DNA from: Chlamydiota bacterium
GTDB taxonomy: Bacteria > Chlamydiota > Chlamydiia > Chlamydiales > Parachlamydiaceae
Length of the DNA: 64,000 nt
Assembly (NCBI GenBank): GCA_013287915.1
Contig: JABDCX010000002.1
Location: 1 to 64,000, forward strand
Direction of reading: 5' to 3'
The translations under genes were made by a program, and so were the position numbers. Of the stretch, positions 44,682-54,383 are shown one piece after another. The notes under the pieces were generated by a model. That model did no database searches, had not been told where the DNA came from, and saw nothing but the letters and a program-made list of their open reading frames with translations. Position 1 is the first letter of the stretch. Every line of letters starts with the position of its first letter.

Positions 44682-46099
44682 GAGGGAATCACTTCTTTTA
44701 CAGTTGATGTTAAGGATCCATCTGACATAAGTACTTTAATTTCATCACCGGTCGAAACCGTTCTAACAGATGTTATAACTGAATTTCTTTTTTCCGAAAA
44801 GAGAATGCAGTACCCCTTACCAAGTACAGTTTTGGGATTCACTTTGTCAAGAATGTTTTGAATATGGTCGAGCCGCTCTTTTTGGTTCCTGAATTGGACC
44901 TGCATGGCTTGATCGAGCCGACGGCTGCTCTCGCATGTTTTGTCCCTCAAGCGCATACACTTGACCTGGAACAGATTGCCGATCTGCTGGGCATAGGTGT
45001 TTAGGCGGTGTTTGTAGTGGTCGAGCTTGGCCCCTGGCTTTAACGAAGCTAAGACGTGCATTTTGCCTTGCAGAGTGAGACGGAGCATTTCTAGCTTTTG
45101 GCGCATTGCAGTGTCAATATCAGTTTTAAGAGTATCTAGACGTTGCACAGAAGCCCCTAGGAGGGCATAGGGGTTGGCCAGATAGGGGCTTTTTACAATG
45201 GCTGCAAGGCGTTGTTTGTCGTGCCGAATGAGGTGAAAAAGGGTTTGTTGGATACGTGTGCGGATTTGAGAGAGGCGTTGCAGTTGGTGCTCTTTTTCTC
45301 CGATGACGAGCTCTGCTGCAGCGGAGGGGGTGGGAGCGCGCACATCGGCGACGTATTCCCCAATGCAGTGATCGGTTTCATGTCCCACGGCGCAAATGAT
45401 CGGAATGCGACTGTGGAAAATGGCGGAGGCGACAATCTCTTCGTTAAATGCCCACAGGTCTTCAATGCTCCCGCCGCCGCGCCCGACGATCATGACGTCT
45501 ACGAGATCGTATTGATTGAATTGTTCGATCGCTTGTGCGATCTCTTGCGCAGCACCCTCTCCTTGCACTTTGACGGGGTTTAGAATGATATGAAGACCTG
45601 CAAATCGCCTTGTGAGTACATTGAGGATGTCTTGTATAGCTGCGCCTGTTGGGCTCGTCACAATGCCGATCCGCCGTGGGAATTTGGGGAGAGGTCGTTT
45701 TCGCTCTTGTTTGAACCAACCCAACGCTAACAGCTTTTTTTTGAGCTCTTCTAGCTTGATGAGCAGCTCTCCGAGGCCGATTGGTTGGAGCTCTTTAACC
45801 AGGATTTGGTAGCGACCTGCTTGGGGGTATACATTGACCTCTCCTTTGACGACGACCTGCATCCCATCTTTTGGGGGAGTCGTTAAGCGGATCGCGTCGG
45901 GACGGAACATGACAGCCTGAATCTGCGCATGCGCATCTTTCAAGGAGAAATAGAGATGGCCCGAGGTGTGGGGTTTGAAGTTGCTGATTTCCCCCTGCAG
46001 CGAGACAAACGGGAACGTCTTTTCTAAACAATTCTTGATAGAGTGAGTCAGTTGCGTCACTGTCAAAACGACAGATTGAGCAGATGGGTTTGTCAACAT
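44678..46099 (-). CDS. xseA: Exodeoxyribonuclease VII large subunit
   Basis: Encodes 473 residues. An N-terminal OB fold ([24 protein letters not shown]) precedes the nuclease core with [41 protein letters not shown] and [28 protein letters not shown], then a long coiled coil. Degrades single-stranded DNA. First gene of a tightly overlapped four-gene operon, divergent from tpiA. Confidence 0.96.
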   Translation of the reverse strand: MLTNPSAQSVVLTVTQLTHSIKNCLEKTFPFVSLQGEISNFKPHTSGHLYFSLKDAHAQIQAVMFRPDAIRLTTPPKDGMQVVVKGEVNVYPQAGRYQILVKELQPIGLGELLIKLEELKKKLLALGWFKQERKRPLPKFPRRIGIVTSPTGAAIQDILNVLTRRFAGLHIILNPVKVQGEGAAQEIAQAIEQFNQYDLVDVMIVGRGGGSIEDLWAFNEEIVASAIFHSRIPIICAVGHETDHCIGEYVADVRAPTPSAAAELVIGEKEHQLQRLSQIRTRIQQTLFHLIRHDKQRLAAIVKSPYLANPYALLGASVQRLDTLKTDIDTAMRQKLEMLRLTLQGKMHVLASLKPGAKLDHYKHRLNTYAQQIGNLFQVKCMRLRDKTCESSRRLDQAMQVQFRNQKERLDHIQNILDKVNPKTVLGKGYCILFSEKRNSVITSVRTVSTGDEIKVLMSDGSLTSTVKEVIPS

Positions 46100-46134
46100 A
46101 ATCGCATATAATAGGGCAAAAGGGGAAAAAAGTC

Positions 46135-46163
46135 TTGAGTTTCTTATCGAAAGGGGGTACTAT
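46135..46163 (+). promoter_or_regulatory. Promoter of tpiA
   Basis: TTGAGT (46135-46140) and TACTAT (46158-46163) with a 17-base spacer, 23 bases before the GTG start of tpiA. Confidence 0.5.
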
Positions 46164-46186
46164 TTATTTCCAATAAAGGAGACGGA

Positions 46187-46957
46187 GTGTCAGGAGATCC
46201 AGGCAGAGCGACGACCGTAATAGCAAACTGGAAAATGCATAAAACGGTCGTAGAAGCGACGAGTTACATTACGAGCCTTGCCCTAAGCGCTCAACAGCTC
46301 CGCACCCGTGCGGGAGTCGCCGTTCCCTTTACTATGATGACTGCTGCCGCGCAGGCAGCAAAAGGGACAGCGGTTTTTATCGGCGCGCAGAACATCAGCG
46401 AGTATGCCGATGGCCCCTATACGGGAGAGGTTTCCGCTGCCATGGTAAAGGACGCTGGGGCCTCTTTTTGCTTGATTGGCCACTCGGAGAGAAGACGCCT
46501 TTTTCACGAGACCGACGGGATTGTGAACCTAAAGGTTAGAAAGGCCTTAGAAGCGGGGATTCGTCCTCTCTTGTGTGTTGGGGAAACGATTGAAGAGAGG
46601 AAAGCCGGCCAGACAAAAGCCGTTCTCGAAAGACAATTGATCCAAGGCTTGGCGGGCATCACACCACAAGAAGCTGAGTCTCTCCTGATTGCTTATGAGC
46701 CTGTTTGGGCGATAGGAAATGGGACAGCTGCCAAACCGGAAGATGCACAAAACGAACAGGAGTGGTGCCGCTCAGTTCTAGCCAAGCTGTGGGGAGATTC
46801 GGTGGCAGCGGCGGTCTCGATTCTCTATGGAGGATCAGTAAAGCCAGAGAATGCAGAGCTCTTGATTCAAAAGCCCGACGTGGATGGCTTTTTAGTAGGC
46901 GGAGCCTCGTTGGATGTGGAAGTGTTCATGAAAATTTTACAATGTCATAAAGGATAG
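46187..46957 (+). CDS. tpiA: Triosephosphate isomerase
   Basis: Encodes 256 residues. The start is a GTG with AAAGGAG five bases before it; the next ATG would remove the substrate-binding NWK. All catalytic residues are present: N14 and K16 in ANWKMH, H99 in GHSERR, E171 in YEPVWAIGNG, and the phosphate loop YGGSVKPEN. Interconverts the glycolytic triose phosphates. It is the intact counterpart of the degenerate homologue at 15481-16383. secG follows by four bases. Confidence 0.97.
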   Translation: MSGDPGRATTVIANWKMHKTVVEATSYITSLALSAQQLRTRAGVAVPFTMMTAAAQAAKGTAVFIGAQNISEYADGPYTGEVSAAMVKDAGASFCLIGHSERRRLFHETDGIVNLKVRKALEAGIRPLLCVGETIEERKAGQTKAVLERQLIQGLAGITPQEAESLLIAYEPVWAIGNGTAAKPEDAQNEQEWCRSVLAKLWGDSVAAAVSILYGGSVKPENAELLIQKPDVDGFLVGGASLDVEVFMKILQCHKG

Positions 46958-46961
46958 GATT

Positions 46962-47255
46962 ATGGGAACTTTTCTCTATTTTGCAGCGATTTCAGTGTTT
47001 GTCTTATTGTGCCTCGTTCTATGCTTCGTCATCCTGATTCAAGAAGGAAAGTCCGCAGGTTTAGCTCCCAGTTTTGGTGGTTCCGCTTCTGATTCGGTTT
47101 TTGGAACCTCAACAGCGGATGTGTTGAAGAAATTCACTGCTTGGTTAGCGATTGCTTTCTTTGTCTCGTGCATCATTCTTTCTCTTTGGACATCCGCGAT
47201 AGGCCGCACCAAACAAGCCGATACATCAGCCTTCCCCGTCGAAACCCTGGAATAG
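46962..47255 (+). CDS. secG: Preprotein translocase subunit SecG
   Basis: Encodes 97 residues with two membrane helices (about 5-27 and 55-76) around the conserved loop IQEGKSAGLAPSFGGSASDSVFGTSTADVLKKFT. Part of the SecYEG channel. Probably co-transcribed with tpiA, four bases upstream. Confidence 0.95.
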   Translation: MGTFLYFAAISVFVLLCLVLCFVILIQEGKSAGLAPSFGGSASDSVFGTSTADVLKKFTAWLAIAFFVSCIILSLWTSAIGRTKQADTSAFPVETLE

Positions 47256-47260
47256 CACAA

Positions 47261-47293
47261 TTCACCACTGAGCCCAGTGAGATCAGTGGTGAA
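47261..47293. terminator. Bidirectional hairpin between secG and def
   Basis: TTCACCACTGA (47261-47271) pairs with TCAGTGGTGAA (47283-47293). It exactly fills the gap between the convergent stops of secG and def, and belongs to the ACTGAGCCCAGTGAG repeat family of 41391-41613. Confidence 0.6.
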
Positions 47294-47821
47294 CTATGGG
47301 TTGTAAGTTTGTTTGATTTTGCGCAGGTAGGGCTCTAGAGCTTCTCGCTCAGGGCCTTTGATGCGGTCGATGTAAAGAACGCCATTGATGTGATCGTTCT
47401 CGTGTAGAAAAATCCGTGCTCGCAACTCTGTCAATTCCTGCACGAACCGATTGCCATGGATGTCTGTGGCCTCGATTTTAATCGAAAAAGGCCGGGTGAC
47501 TTGGCCGTGAATTTTTGGAAGAGAGAGGCACGCTTCACTGCGCGTCCACGTCTCGTCGCTATAGGATAAAATTTTCGGGTTGATGTATACCATCGTTGGT
47601 TCATAGACCCACTCTTTAGCCGCATTTTGATACACATCTTTAATCAGAAAAAGAGCCAAATCTTGGAAGACTTGAGGCGCGGCAAGACCACAACCGTCGT
47701 GTGCAACGAGCGTTTCTTCCATGTCGGCGATCAGCTGCAAAAGGGTCGCATCGATCGCTTCGACGCGCTTGCATTTTTTGCGTAAAAAGGGGTTGCCGTA
47801 GTAGGCTACAGGAAGTTTCAT
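47294..47821 (-). CDS. def: Peptide deformylase
   Basis: Encodes 175 residues from ATG 47821 (MKLPVAYYGNPFLRKK); a longer in-frame start 17 codons upstream lies in the promoter region. The three motifs are HDGCGLAAPQ, EACLS (metal Cys98) and HENDH (His140, Glu141, His144). Removes the N-formyl group from new proteins. Its first ~14 codons and upstream region are duplicated at about 48711-48756. Confidence 0.95.
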   Translation of the reverse strand: MKLPVAYYGNPFLRKKCKRVEAIDATLLQLIADMEETLVAHDGCGLAAPQVFQDLALFLIKDVYQNAAKEWVYEPTMVYINPKILSYSDETWTRSEACLSLPKIHGQVTRPFSIKIEATDIHGNRFVQELTELRARIFLHENDHINGVLYIDRIKGPEREALEPYLRKIKQTYNP

Positions 47822-47981
47822 CTCTACCTTAATTGTATAGAGTATTATAACATTTGGAAAGCGAATAGGCAAGAGTGAATTTTACCCTAGAACCGGACCC
47901 TACAGCTTCTTGTACCCTTTGTGGGATATCTGTCAGGGGGCGTACGATCGTTGACGGGCAAAAAGCCTTTTGTTGCACAGG
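47776..47981. repeat. Flanking duplication, left copy
   Basis: Covers the first codons of def, the intergenic region and the first ~36 codons of the P-type ATPase. It is a direct repeat of 48711-48905 at well over 90% identity apart from one indel near 47840, and the two copies bracket the HepT/MntA genes. Confidence 0.85.
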
Positions 47982-47994
47982 CGGCTCAAGTTGA
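47875..47994 (+). pseudogene. Truncated 5' copy of the P-type ATPase gene
   Basis: A GTG-started frame of 39 codons identical but for a few residues to the ATPase N terminus (NFTLEPDPTASCTLCGISVR), broken after CCTG and ending SS-stop. It is the left duplicate of the start of the gene at 48799. Confidence 0.85.
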
Positions 47995-48005
47995 TAAAGC
48001 TCGTT

Positions 48006-48344
48006 TTATAGCTCTTTTAGAATTGAGTGAATTTGCTTTTTCAATTTTGGGATCTCATTTGTTAGGACTCTCCATGTCAGATCAAGGTCTACTCCGAAAT
48101 ACTTGTGTATGAGTATGTCTCTCATGCCTGCAATATTTTTCCATGCAACTTCTGGAAATTTCTTTTTAAAATTGTCTGGTAAATTTTTGATAGCTTCTCC
48201 AATAATTTCTAACCGTCTGATTAGCGAGTCTTGAAGTTGGATGGAATTTTTAAAGCTCTCAAATGTTTGATCTGCAATATACAGCTCTATAAGCTCAATA
48301 CATTCAAAAATGTGTTCTAAAAATACCTTCGTGTCTTTTTTCAT
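48006..48344 (-). CDS. hepT: HepT-like HEPN ribonuclease toxin
   Basis: Encodes 112 residues of the DUF86/HEPN family, with SLIRRLEIIGEAIKNLP, then the catalytic R-x4-H-x-Y as RDILIHKY (R75, H80, Y82). HepT is an RNase held inactive by tyrosine AMPylation by its MNT partner. The start overlaps the MntA stop by four bases. Confidence 0.9.
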   Translation of the reverse strand: MKKDTKVFLEHIFECIELIELYIADQTFESFKNSIQLQDSLIRRLEIIGEAIKNLPDNFKKKFPEVAWKNIAGMRDILIHKYFGVDLDLTWRVLTNEIPKLKKQIHSILKEL

Positions 48345-48628
48345 AAAATTATGATCTGCTCTGCTAAAATGCGATCGCGAAGTAGTGGATGTAAGGAATT
48401 ATAAGTAATTAGATCTACATGCTTTCCAAGACTCTCTTCCAGTTGGATTTTTAAAGCAGCAAGATCAAGCAGGCTTTTTTTCTTTCCTTTGAATTCGATC
48501 AGCAGGTCGATATCGCTATCTTTTGTGGCATCTCCTCTTGCAAATGAGCCGAAAAGAGCGGCACGTTTCACTCCACTCTCGATCAATATTTTAGAAATGG
48601 ATTTTTTTGTATTGAGCGATAAATTCAT
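48341..48628 (-). CDS. mntA: MntA-like nucleotidyltransferase antitoxin
   Basis: Encodes 95 residues from ATG 48628, with AGAGG five bases upstream; the longer frame to 48796 runs into the duplicated DNA and is not coding. ALFGSFARGDATKDSDIDLLIEF is the minimal nucleotidyltransferase motif with both metal Asp residues (D39, D41). In known systems MntA AMPylates the HepT active-site tyrosine. Precedes hepT in the usual order. Confidence 0.9.
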   Translation of the reverse strand: MNLSLNTKKSISKILIESGVKRAALFGSFARGDATKDSDIDLLIEFKGKKKSLLDLAALKIQLEESLGKHVDLITYNSLHPLLRDRILAEQIIIL

Positions 48629-48693
48629 AAGTACCTCTAGCTTCAAAAAATAGCATCGTGCGGATTTTGGAGCAAGCAAGGCTTTGTGGTGAT

Positions 48694-48756
48694 TTATGTA
48701 ACGAGGCTCATTTTGCGTAAAAAGGGGTTGCCGTAGTAGGCTACAGGTAGCTTCAT
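48694..48756 (-). pseudogene. Truncated 5' fragment of def
   Basis: Codes for the first 15 deformylase residues exactly (MKLPVAYYGNPFLRK), then five unrelated codons and a stop. It is the right-hand duplicate of the def start, created with the HepT/MntA insertion. Confidence 0.85.
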
Positions 48757-48905
48757 ATCTCCTTAATTGTAGAACATTCTGAAAGCGAATAGGCAAGAGT
48801 GAATTTTACCCTAGAACAGGACCCTACAGCTTCTTGTACCCTTTGTGGGATATCTGTTAGGGGGCGTACGATCCTCGACGGGCAAAAAGCCTTTTGTTGC
48901 ACAGG
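48711..48905. repeat. Flanking duplication, right copy
   Basis: Direct repeat of 47776-47981, running from the def fragment into the start of the intact ATPase gene. Confidence 0.85.
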
Positions 48906-51189
48906 GTGTCATGCTGTGCATCAGATTTTGCAAGTCAGGGATCAGCTTCGGAACGTGCGAGAGCAACCTTTATTTTTGCAAGCGGTGCAAGCTGGGCTCA
49001 TTTCGAACCCCCAAATTTTAGAGGAAATTCGAAGGGAACGGCAGGCCCTACCCGAAGGAGAGAGGGTTAAATTCCATATCGAAGTGAAAGAGATGTGGTG
49101 CCCTTCGTGCGCAGAAATCATCCGCCTGATGCTCATGCGGCAAAAAGGGGTGATTAACTGCGTCATCGACTATACGACCGATTTTGCCTCGATCGAATTT
49201 CAGCCCCGCATGGTCTCTAAAGAGGCGGTTTTATCTCTTATTAATAGGCTAGGATACATCGCGACCCCACTTACGATCGCAGATGAAAAGCCCGTCAGCC
49301 GCGATTTGTACTTGCGCTTTGGCGTAGCCGCCTTTTGCGCAGTGAATATCATGATGCTGGCGTATCCTCTTTATTCCACCTATTTCTACTTCGATGGGGA
49401 GGGATATGGCTTGCTCTTTGCTTGGCTGTCAGGTGGATTGGCTCTGCCTGTTCTTCTCTATTCTGCCTGGCCGATCTGGCGCCGCCTCTACCACAGCTTG
49501 CGCGAAGGGATCATGGGGATGGAACTGTTAATCGCGATCGGATCGACAGCGGCTGTGATCGTCTCTTCTATTCACCTATTTCAAGGGTCAACGGAAGTAT
49601 ATTTCGATTCCTTAAGCGCATTAATCGCCTTTTCATTGCTTGGCAAAATGATCGAGTCGAAAGCGAAATTTTCGGCAAAGCACTCCTTACTAAAGCTCGT
49701 CCGCTCTTCCCCAAGACGTGGCCGCAAAGCGTTTCCCGACGGATCTATGGCCTTTGTGGCTCTCAAGGAGGTCTCAAAAGGGGATCGTCTCGTCGTGTGC
49801 CCCGGAGAAAAAATTCCCCTAGATGGCATTGTAGCAGAGGGTGAGGGGGCATGCGATGAATCGGTGATGACTGGAGAGGTCGTTCCAGTCGTTAAGAAAA
49901 AGGGGAGTGCACTTTTGGCAGGCACTGTATTGGTGCAAGGGTCTTTGACCATTCAAGTGACCTGCGGTGAAGAGGAAACGGCTCTGTGCCGCATCATGGA
50001 GATGATTGAGCAAGGGATCAGTCACAAGGCTGTCTATACGCGAGCCGCTGATGCGGTAGTGCGCTGGTTTGTGCCCGGCGTTTTATCGCTCGCTTTTTTG
50101 ACAGGCGTTATCGTTTATGGAACTTCTTTGGATAGTGGTGAGGCCTTTCTTAGGGTTTTATCGCTGTTGCTCATTGCCTGTCCTTGTGCAATTGGGATTG
50201 CCGCTCCGACGGCGGAATCTTATTTGCTCAATGCCTTGAGCTCCCTTGGTGTAATTGTCCGAAATCGGGGAGTGTTGCCTTCATTAGGGCGTGAAACGGT
50301 GCTCATTTTCGACAAAACGGGAACGGTGACGGAAGGGCGCTACCAACTCCTGAGTGGGGATGAGTTGTTGTCTCTGCAAGACAGTCAGGCCATTGGTCAA
50401 CTCGCTTCTCGTTCTAACCACCCGATCGCTTGCGCCATCTCTTCTGCGTTTGGCACGGAAGCTTCGTTGCAAATTGAGGCATTTGAAGAGGTTGTTGGAA
50501 ATGGTCTTCGCGCTTCCATCGATGGCGTTTTGTATCGGTTGGGCTCGTTGCGCTTTTTAAAAAGCGAGGGCATTATTTGTCGAGAAATTGCTGAACATGC
50601 GCCTATGTCTAGTTGTGCCTACATGGCTCGTGAAGGTGTTTTCTTGGGGGCTTTGCACCTCGGCGATCGGGTGCGACCTGGGATGGCAGAGCTGATTGCT
50701 TCTTTAAAACCAGCCAAAACACTTCTCCTTTCTGGCGATGGGGAAAGCACGGTAGCCTCTGTTGCGCGCTTGTGTGGGTTTGACGCGTGGCATTCCAATT
50801 GTACCCCCTTTGAAAAAAGACAAGTCGTCGAACAAATGAAACGGGAAGGTGCTGTTGTCTGCATGGTTGGAGATGGAGTAAACGACTCTTTAGCTCTTAC
50901 TGAAGCCGATGTTGGCATTTCAGTCGTTTCTGCAACCGATATATCAATTCAAGTCTCCGATATTCTTCTCACAACAGACCGCCTTGCTGTCATCTCACAG
51001 CTGCGAGGGCTCGGGCGCTTTGGGCAAACGCTCATCAAACAAAATCTCTTCTGGGCATTTGCCTACAATGTCATTGGCATAGGATTAGCGATGTTTGGCT
51101 TCCTCACCCCGATTTTTTCGGCTTTTGCGATGTCTATCAGTAGCCTAACTGTTCTTTTCAATGCCAAGCGCCTCAAATCGATACAATAG
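48799..51189 (+). CDS. Copper-type P1B ATPase, CcoI/FixI-like
   Basis: Encodes 796 residues from GTG 48799. An N-terminal Cys-rich metal domain (CTLCGISV, then FCCTGCHAVH) and an HMA domain with CPSC (about 93-96) precede the membrane helices. The ion-binding CPC (C461-C463, ACPCAIGIAAPTAES), the phosphorylated DKTGT (D505) and GDGVNDSLALTEADVGI (about 691) are intact. The CCxGC N terminus is typical of CcoI/FixI proteins that supply copper to cbb3-type oxidases. No oxidase genes are nearby. Confidence 0.9.
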   Translation: MNFTLEQDPTASCTLCGISVRGRTILDGQKAFCCTGCHAVHQILQVRDQLRNVREQPLFLQAVQAGLISNPQILEEIRRERQALPEGERVKFHIEVKEMWCPSCAEIIRLMLMRQKGVINCVIDYTTDFASIEFQPRMVSKEAVLSLINRLGYIATPLTIADEKPVSRDLYLRFGVAAFCAVNIMMLAYPLYSTYFYFDGEGYGLLFAWLSGGLALPVLLYSAWPIWRRLYHSLREGIMGMELLIAIGSTAAVIVSSIHLFQGSTEVYFDSLSALIAFSLLGKMIESKAKFSAKHSLLKLVRSSPRRGRKAFPDGSMAFVALKEVSKGDRLVVCPGEKIPLDGIVAEGEGACDESVMTGEVVPVVKKKGSALLAGTVLVQGSLTIQVTCGEEETALCRIMEMIEQGISHKAVYTRAADAVVRWFVPGVLSLAFLTGVIVYGTSLDSGEAFLRVLSLLLIACPCAIGIAAPTAESYLLNALSSLGVIVRNRGVLPSLGRETVLIFDKTGTVTEGRYQLLSGDELLSLQDSQAIGQLASRSNHPIACAISSAFGTEASLQIEAFEEVVGNGLRASIDGVLYRLGSLRFLKSEGIICREIAEHAPMSSCAYMAREGVFLGALHLGDRVRPGMAELIASLKPAKTLLLSGDGESTVASVARLCGFDAWHSNCTPFEKRQVVEQMKREGAVVCMVGDGVNDSLALTEADVGISVVSATDISIQVSDILLTTDRLAVISQLRGLGRFGQTLIKQNLFWAFAYNVIGIGLAMFGFLTPIFSAFAMSISSLTVLFNAKRLKSIQ

Positions 51190-51240
51190 AGTTTACTTAT
51201 GATGGCGTAATGATAACCCCGGCTATAAAGCTCAAATCTT

Positions 51241-52029
51241 TTATTTCTGTAAGGGGTCATCATGGGTTATAGTTCCGACCAGGTTGCCTTTTTCGAAAAG
51301 ACCTTCAATCACTTCACCACTGGAAAGGGTCAACTTCCCGGGTCCATGAAAATCATCGTTTTGGAACATCCCTTCATAACGCTTATAACTCTGATTGTTT
51401 TTCCAGGTGTAGGTTCCTGCACCATTCATCCGTCCATCTGTAAAGACACCTTCCGCGACATCTCCGCTTAGATATTCAATTCTTCCTTTACCATGGGATT
51501 TACCTGCTTTGAACGTGCACCACAGCACAGCTTTGCCGGGGATTTTTTTTATGCCATAGCCGTTTGGAAGATTGTTGTTGTCGCAAGGACCTGCATATGT
51601 GGTGTTGTCTCTGAGCTTGATTTCTCGTGCTACCAAGAGGAAATGGGAAGCTCCAATGATTTGGCCATTCAAGCGTACAGATGCAGCGACGACATTGTTT
51701 TTTAAAGCGGGATTGGGAAAGGCTTGTATTTCTGTTTGTCCATTTGGAGGATTGATGGGAATAATATAGCTTCCAGCCTCATCGGGGCACATTCTTATCA
51801 AAGTCGCTTTGATTTTTTCGTAATCGACGCCTGCGTTTGATCGGCAAGGGATGTGGTTATTTTGGCAGGCTTGGCTACAGATGTTAGCAAAGAGGCAGCG
51901 GGCACACGCGTAAAGTTTATCGCATGTTGTTGGGGGCGTTCCATTTGGCTTCACATAAGAGACAGGGCCCTTTTCTATCGCAAAGCAAACGGTACAACAA
52001 GGAGTCAGGGACAAACCGGTTTTCAGCAT
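51241..52029 (-). CDS. MYND-like zinc finger and MORN-repeat protein
   Basis: Encodes 262 residues. The N-terminal ~62 residues hold a MYND-like metal-ligand series: C12/C15, C42/C45, C51, C55, H59, C62 (YACARCLFANICSQACQNNH); the spacing before H59 is shorter than in eukaryotic MYND domains. The C-terminal half has four to five MORN repeats (FKAGKSHGKGRIEYLSG, FTDGRMNGAGTYTW, MFQNDDFHGPGKLTLSSG). MYND is a eukaryotic protein-interaction module and MORN repeats occur in host-directed proteins, so this is a good effector candidate (inference). It starts 12 bases after the tdh stop without a clear ribosome-binding site. Confidence 0.75.
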   Translation of the reverse strand: MLKTGLSLTPCCTVCFAIEKGPVSYVKPNGTPPTTCDKLYACARCLFANICSQACQNNHIPCRSNAGVDYEKIKATLIRMCPDEAGSYIIPINPPNGQTEIQAFPNPALKNNVVAASVRLNGQIIGASHFLLVAREIKLRDNTTYAGPCDNNNLPNGYGIKKIPGKAVLWCTFKAGKSHGKGRIEYLSGDVAEGVFTDGRMNGAGTYTWKNNQSYKRYEGMFQNDDFHGPGKLTLSSGEVIEGLFEKGNLVGTITHDDPLQK

Positions 52030-52041
52030 TGTAGTGTCTCG

Positions 52042-53067
52042 CTATGCCCAGTCGAGAATGACTTTGCCGCAGTTGCCAGCTTTCATGCATTCGAAGCCTT
52101 TTTGGAACTCAGCAACGGGGAAACGATGTGTGATGATAGGCGCGACATCCAATCCACTTTCAATCATGTGGATCATTTGGTACCAGGTATTGAAGATTTC
52201 TCTTCCGTATATCCCTTTGATATTAAGCATTTTAAATATGATGAGATCCATGTCGATGGTGCATTGTTGCGGGAAAATGCCGAGGAGGGCAATCTTGCCG
52301 CCCGTTTGAGCCTCTTCTAGCTGGCTGTTGAGGCCACTTGGATGGCCTGACATTTCGAAACCAACCGAGAATCCTCCATACAAATTCATCGATTTGACTG
52401 CTTCTGAAAGAGAAGTCTTTTCAATGTTAATCGCGTGAGTGGCTCCCATTTTTACGGCAAGTTCGAGGCGGTAGGGGTTGCGGTCGGTGATGACGATTTT
52501 GCGTGCACCGGCTTTTTTGGCAATTGCTACAGACATGATTCCGATCGGGCCCGCGCCCGTGATAAGAACATCTTCGCCGATGAGGGAAAAGGAGAGGGCG
52601 GTGTGGGCGGCATTGCCCAAAGGGTCTAAGATCGAAGCGATATCGTCAGGAATAGAAGGGGAGAGTAAAAAGACGTTTTCTGCAGGGATGTGAAAATATT
52701 CAGCAAAGCAACCGTGGCGGTTGACTCCAACGCCTTGTGTATTTGGACAGAGGTGGCGCTTACCCGTTAAACACTGGTAACACGTCCCACACGTCAAGTG
52801 ACCTTCGCCACTGACGCGATCGCCTACTTTTAGGTGAGTGACTTCATGACCGACTTTGGCAATTTCCCCGACAAATTCGTGGCCGACAACCATGGGAACA
52901 GGGATCGTTTTGCGTGCCCAGTCGTCCCATTTATAGATGTGTAGATCGGTGCCACAGATCGAGGTTTTTTTTGTTTTGATCAACACCTCGTGCGGAGCAA
53001 TTTCAGGGACGGGAACTTCTTCGAGCCAAAGACCTTCTTGTGGAAGTTTTTTTACTAAAGCTTTCAT
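52042..53067 (-). CDS. tdh: L-threonine 3-dehydrogenase
   Basis: Encodes 341 residues, exactly the family length. Zinc-binding [14 protein letters not shown] and [10 protein letters not shown], the structural zinc cysteines in [19 protein letters not shown], and [11 protein letters not shown] are typical of Tdh. Oxidises threonine to 2-amino-3-ketobutyrate. kbl lies directly upstream, 67 bases away, so the pair makes glycine and acetyl-CoA from threonine. Confidence 0.96.
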   Translation of the reverse strand: MKALVKKLPQEGLWLEEVPVPEIAPHEVLIKTKKTSICGTDLHIYKWDDWARKTIPVPMVVGHEFVGEIAKVGHEVTHLKVGDRVSGEGHLTCGTCYQCLTGKRHLCPNTQGVGVNRHGCFAEYFHIPAENVFLLSPSIPDDIASILDPLGNAAHTALSFSLIGEDVLITGAGPIGIMSVAIAKKAGARKIVITDRNPYRLELAVKMGATHAINIEKTSLSEAVKSMNLYGGFSVGFEMSGHPSGLNSQLEEAQTGGKIALLGIFPQQCTIDMDLIIFKMLNIKGIYGREIFNTWYQMIHMIESGLDVAPIITHRFPVAEFQKGFECMKAGNCGKVILDWA

Positions 53068-53134
53068 GAATCACTCCTGATTTTAAAAGAGCCGATTATA
53101 ATTCATTCCATAATTAAGCGAAATTAATAAAAAA

Positions 53135-54322
53135 TTATATCACACTTAGTTCCTTCCCGACCCGGATGAAAGCCTCTGTTGCTGCATCGATCTCTTCCGT
53201 CGTATGGGCAGAGGAGAGTTGCGTTCGAATGCGCGCTTCCCCTTGAGGCACGACTGGGTAGCTAAATCCAATCACGTAAATTCCCTCTTCAAGGAGGCGA
53301 GAGGCCATATTTTTGGCGAGTTTAGCGTCGCCGAGCATAATCGGGATAATGGGGTGATCCCCTGGAACAAGGTTAAATCCGGCAGCGCTCATTTTTTTGC
53401 GGAAGTGTTGGCTGTTTTGGTGGAGTTTTTGCCTCATCCGATCTCCTTCAGCTGATTCGACGATGTCGAGAACTGCTAAAGAGGCTGCTGAGATGCTGGG
53501 AGCAAGCGCATTTGAGAAGAGATAGGGTCTTGAGCGTTGACGGAGCCACTCAATGACCTCTTTTTTGCCTGAGACATAGCCTCCGGAAGCGCCGCCGAGC
53601 GCTTTTCCAAGTGTGCCTGTGATGATATCGATCTTTCCCATGACATCGCAATATTCAGGGGTTCCGCGTCCATGCTTCCCTAAAAATCCTGTCGCATGGC
53701 AATCGTCGATCATGATTAAGGCGCGGTACTTCTTTGCAAGGTCACAGATTTCTTTCAATTTTGCAATCGTTCCATTCATCGAAAAAACGCCATCTGTTGC
53801 GATCAGCCGATAGCGAGCAGATTGCGAAGCTTTGAGTTGCGCTTCAAGATCTTCTAAATCGTTATTTTTATAACGGAGGCGCTGCGCTTTGCACAAACGG
53901 ATCCCATCGATGATGCTCGCGTGGTTGAGGGCGTCGCTGATGACTGCGTCTTCTGCTCCGAGGAGTGTTTCGAAAAGACCGCCATTGGCATCGAAACAGG
54001 AGGAGTAGAGGATCGTATCTTCTGTGCCAAGAAATTTCGAAAGACGCTCTTCTAATTGCTTGTGCGGAGTTTGGGTGCCGCAGATGAATCGGACAGACGC
54101 CATTCCAAACCCATAAGAATGGTAGCTTTTCTTGGCAGCTTCCATCACGCGCGGGTCATTGGCAAGCCCTAGATAATTGTTCGCACAAAAGTTGATGACA
54201 TGGCGCCCATTTGCAAGTGAAATCTCGGGCTGTTGTTGTGAGGCAATGACCCGTTCTTCTTTGTAGAGCCCCTGCTCTTTGAGTTCAGCAAGCTGTTTGC
54301 GTAGATTTTCGTACATCTCCAT
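53135..54322 (-). CDS. kbl: 2-amino-3-ketobutyrate coenzyme A ligase
   Basis: Encodes 395 residues from ATG 54322, six bases after AGGAGAGG; an ATG seven codons earlier overlaps this site. The PLP lysine sits in [49 protein letters not shown] are family signatures. Cleaves 2-amino-3-ketobutyrate with CoA into glycine and acetyl-CoA. Operon with tdh. Confidence 0.96.
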   Translation of the reverse strand: MEMYENLRKQLAELKEQGLYKEERVIASQQQPEISLANGRHVINFCANNYLGLANDPRVMEAAKKSYHSYGFGMASVRFICGTQTPHKQLEERLSKFLGTEDTILYSSCFDANGGLFETLLGAEDAVISDALNHASIIDGIRLCKAQRLRYKNNDLEDLEAQLKASQSARYRLIATDGVFSMNGTIAKLKEICDLAKKYRALIMIDDCHATGFLGKHGRGTPEYCDVMGKIDIITGTLGKALGGASGGYVSGKKEVIEWLRQRSRPYLFSNALAPSISAASLAVLDIVESAEGDRMRQKLHQNSQHFRKKMSAAGFNLVPGDHPIIPIMLGDAKLAKNMASRLLEEGIYVIGFSYPVVPQGEARIRTQLSSAHTTEEIDAATEAFIRVGKELSVI

Positions 54323-54383
54323 GCGCGTCCTCTCCTTTTGCATAAAGAAAAGGATACTACAGAATTAACACGAAAAAAACAAC

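Noticed and set aside
48341..48796. Long form of the nucleotidyltransferase reading frame
   Set aside because: The first 56 codons lie in duplicated def/ATPase DNA; ATG 48628 has a proper AGAGG and gives the normal MNT length.
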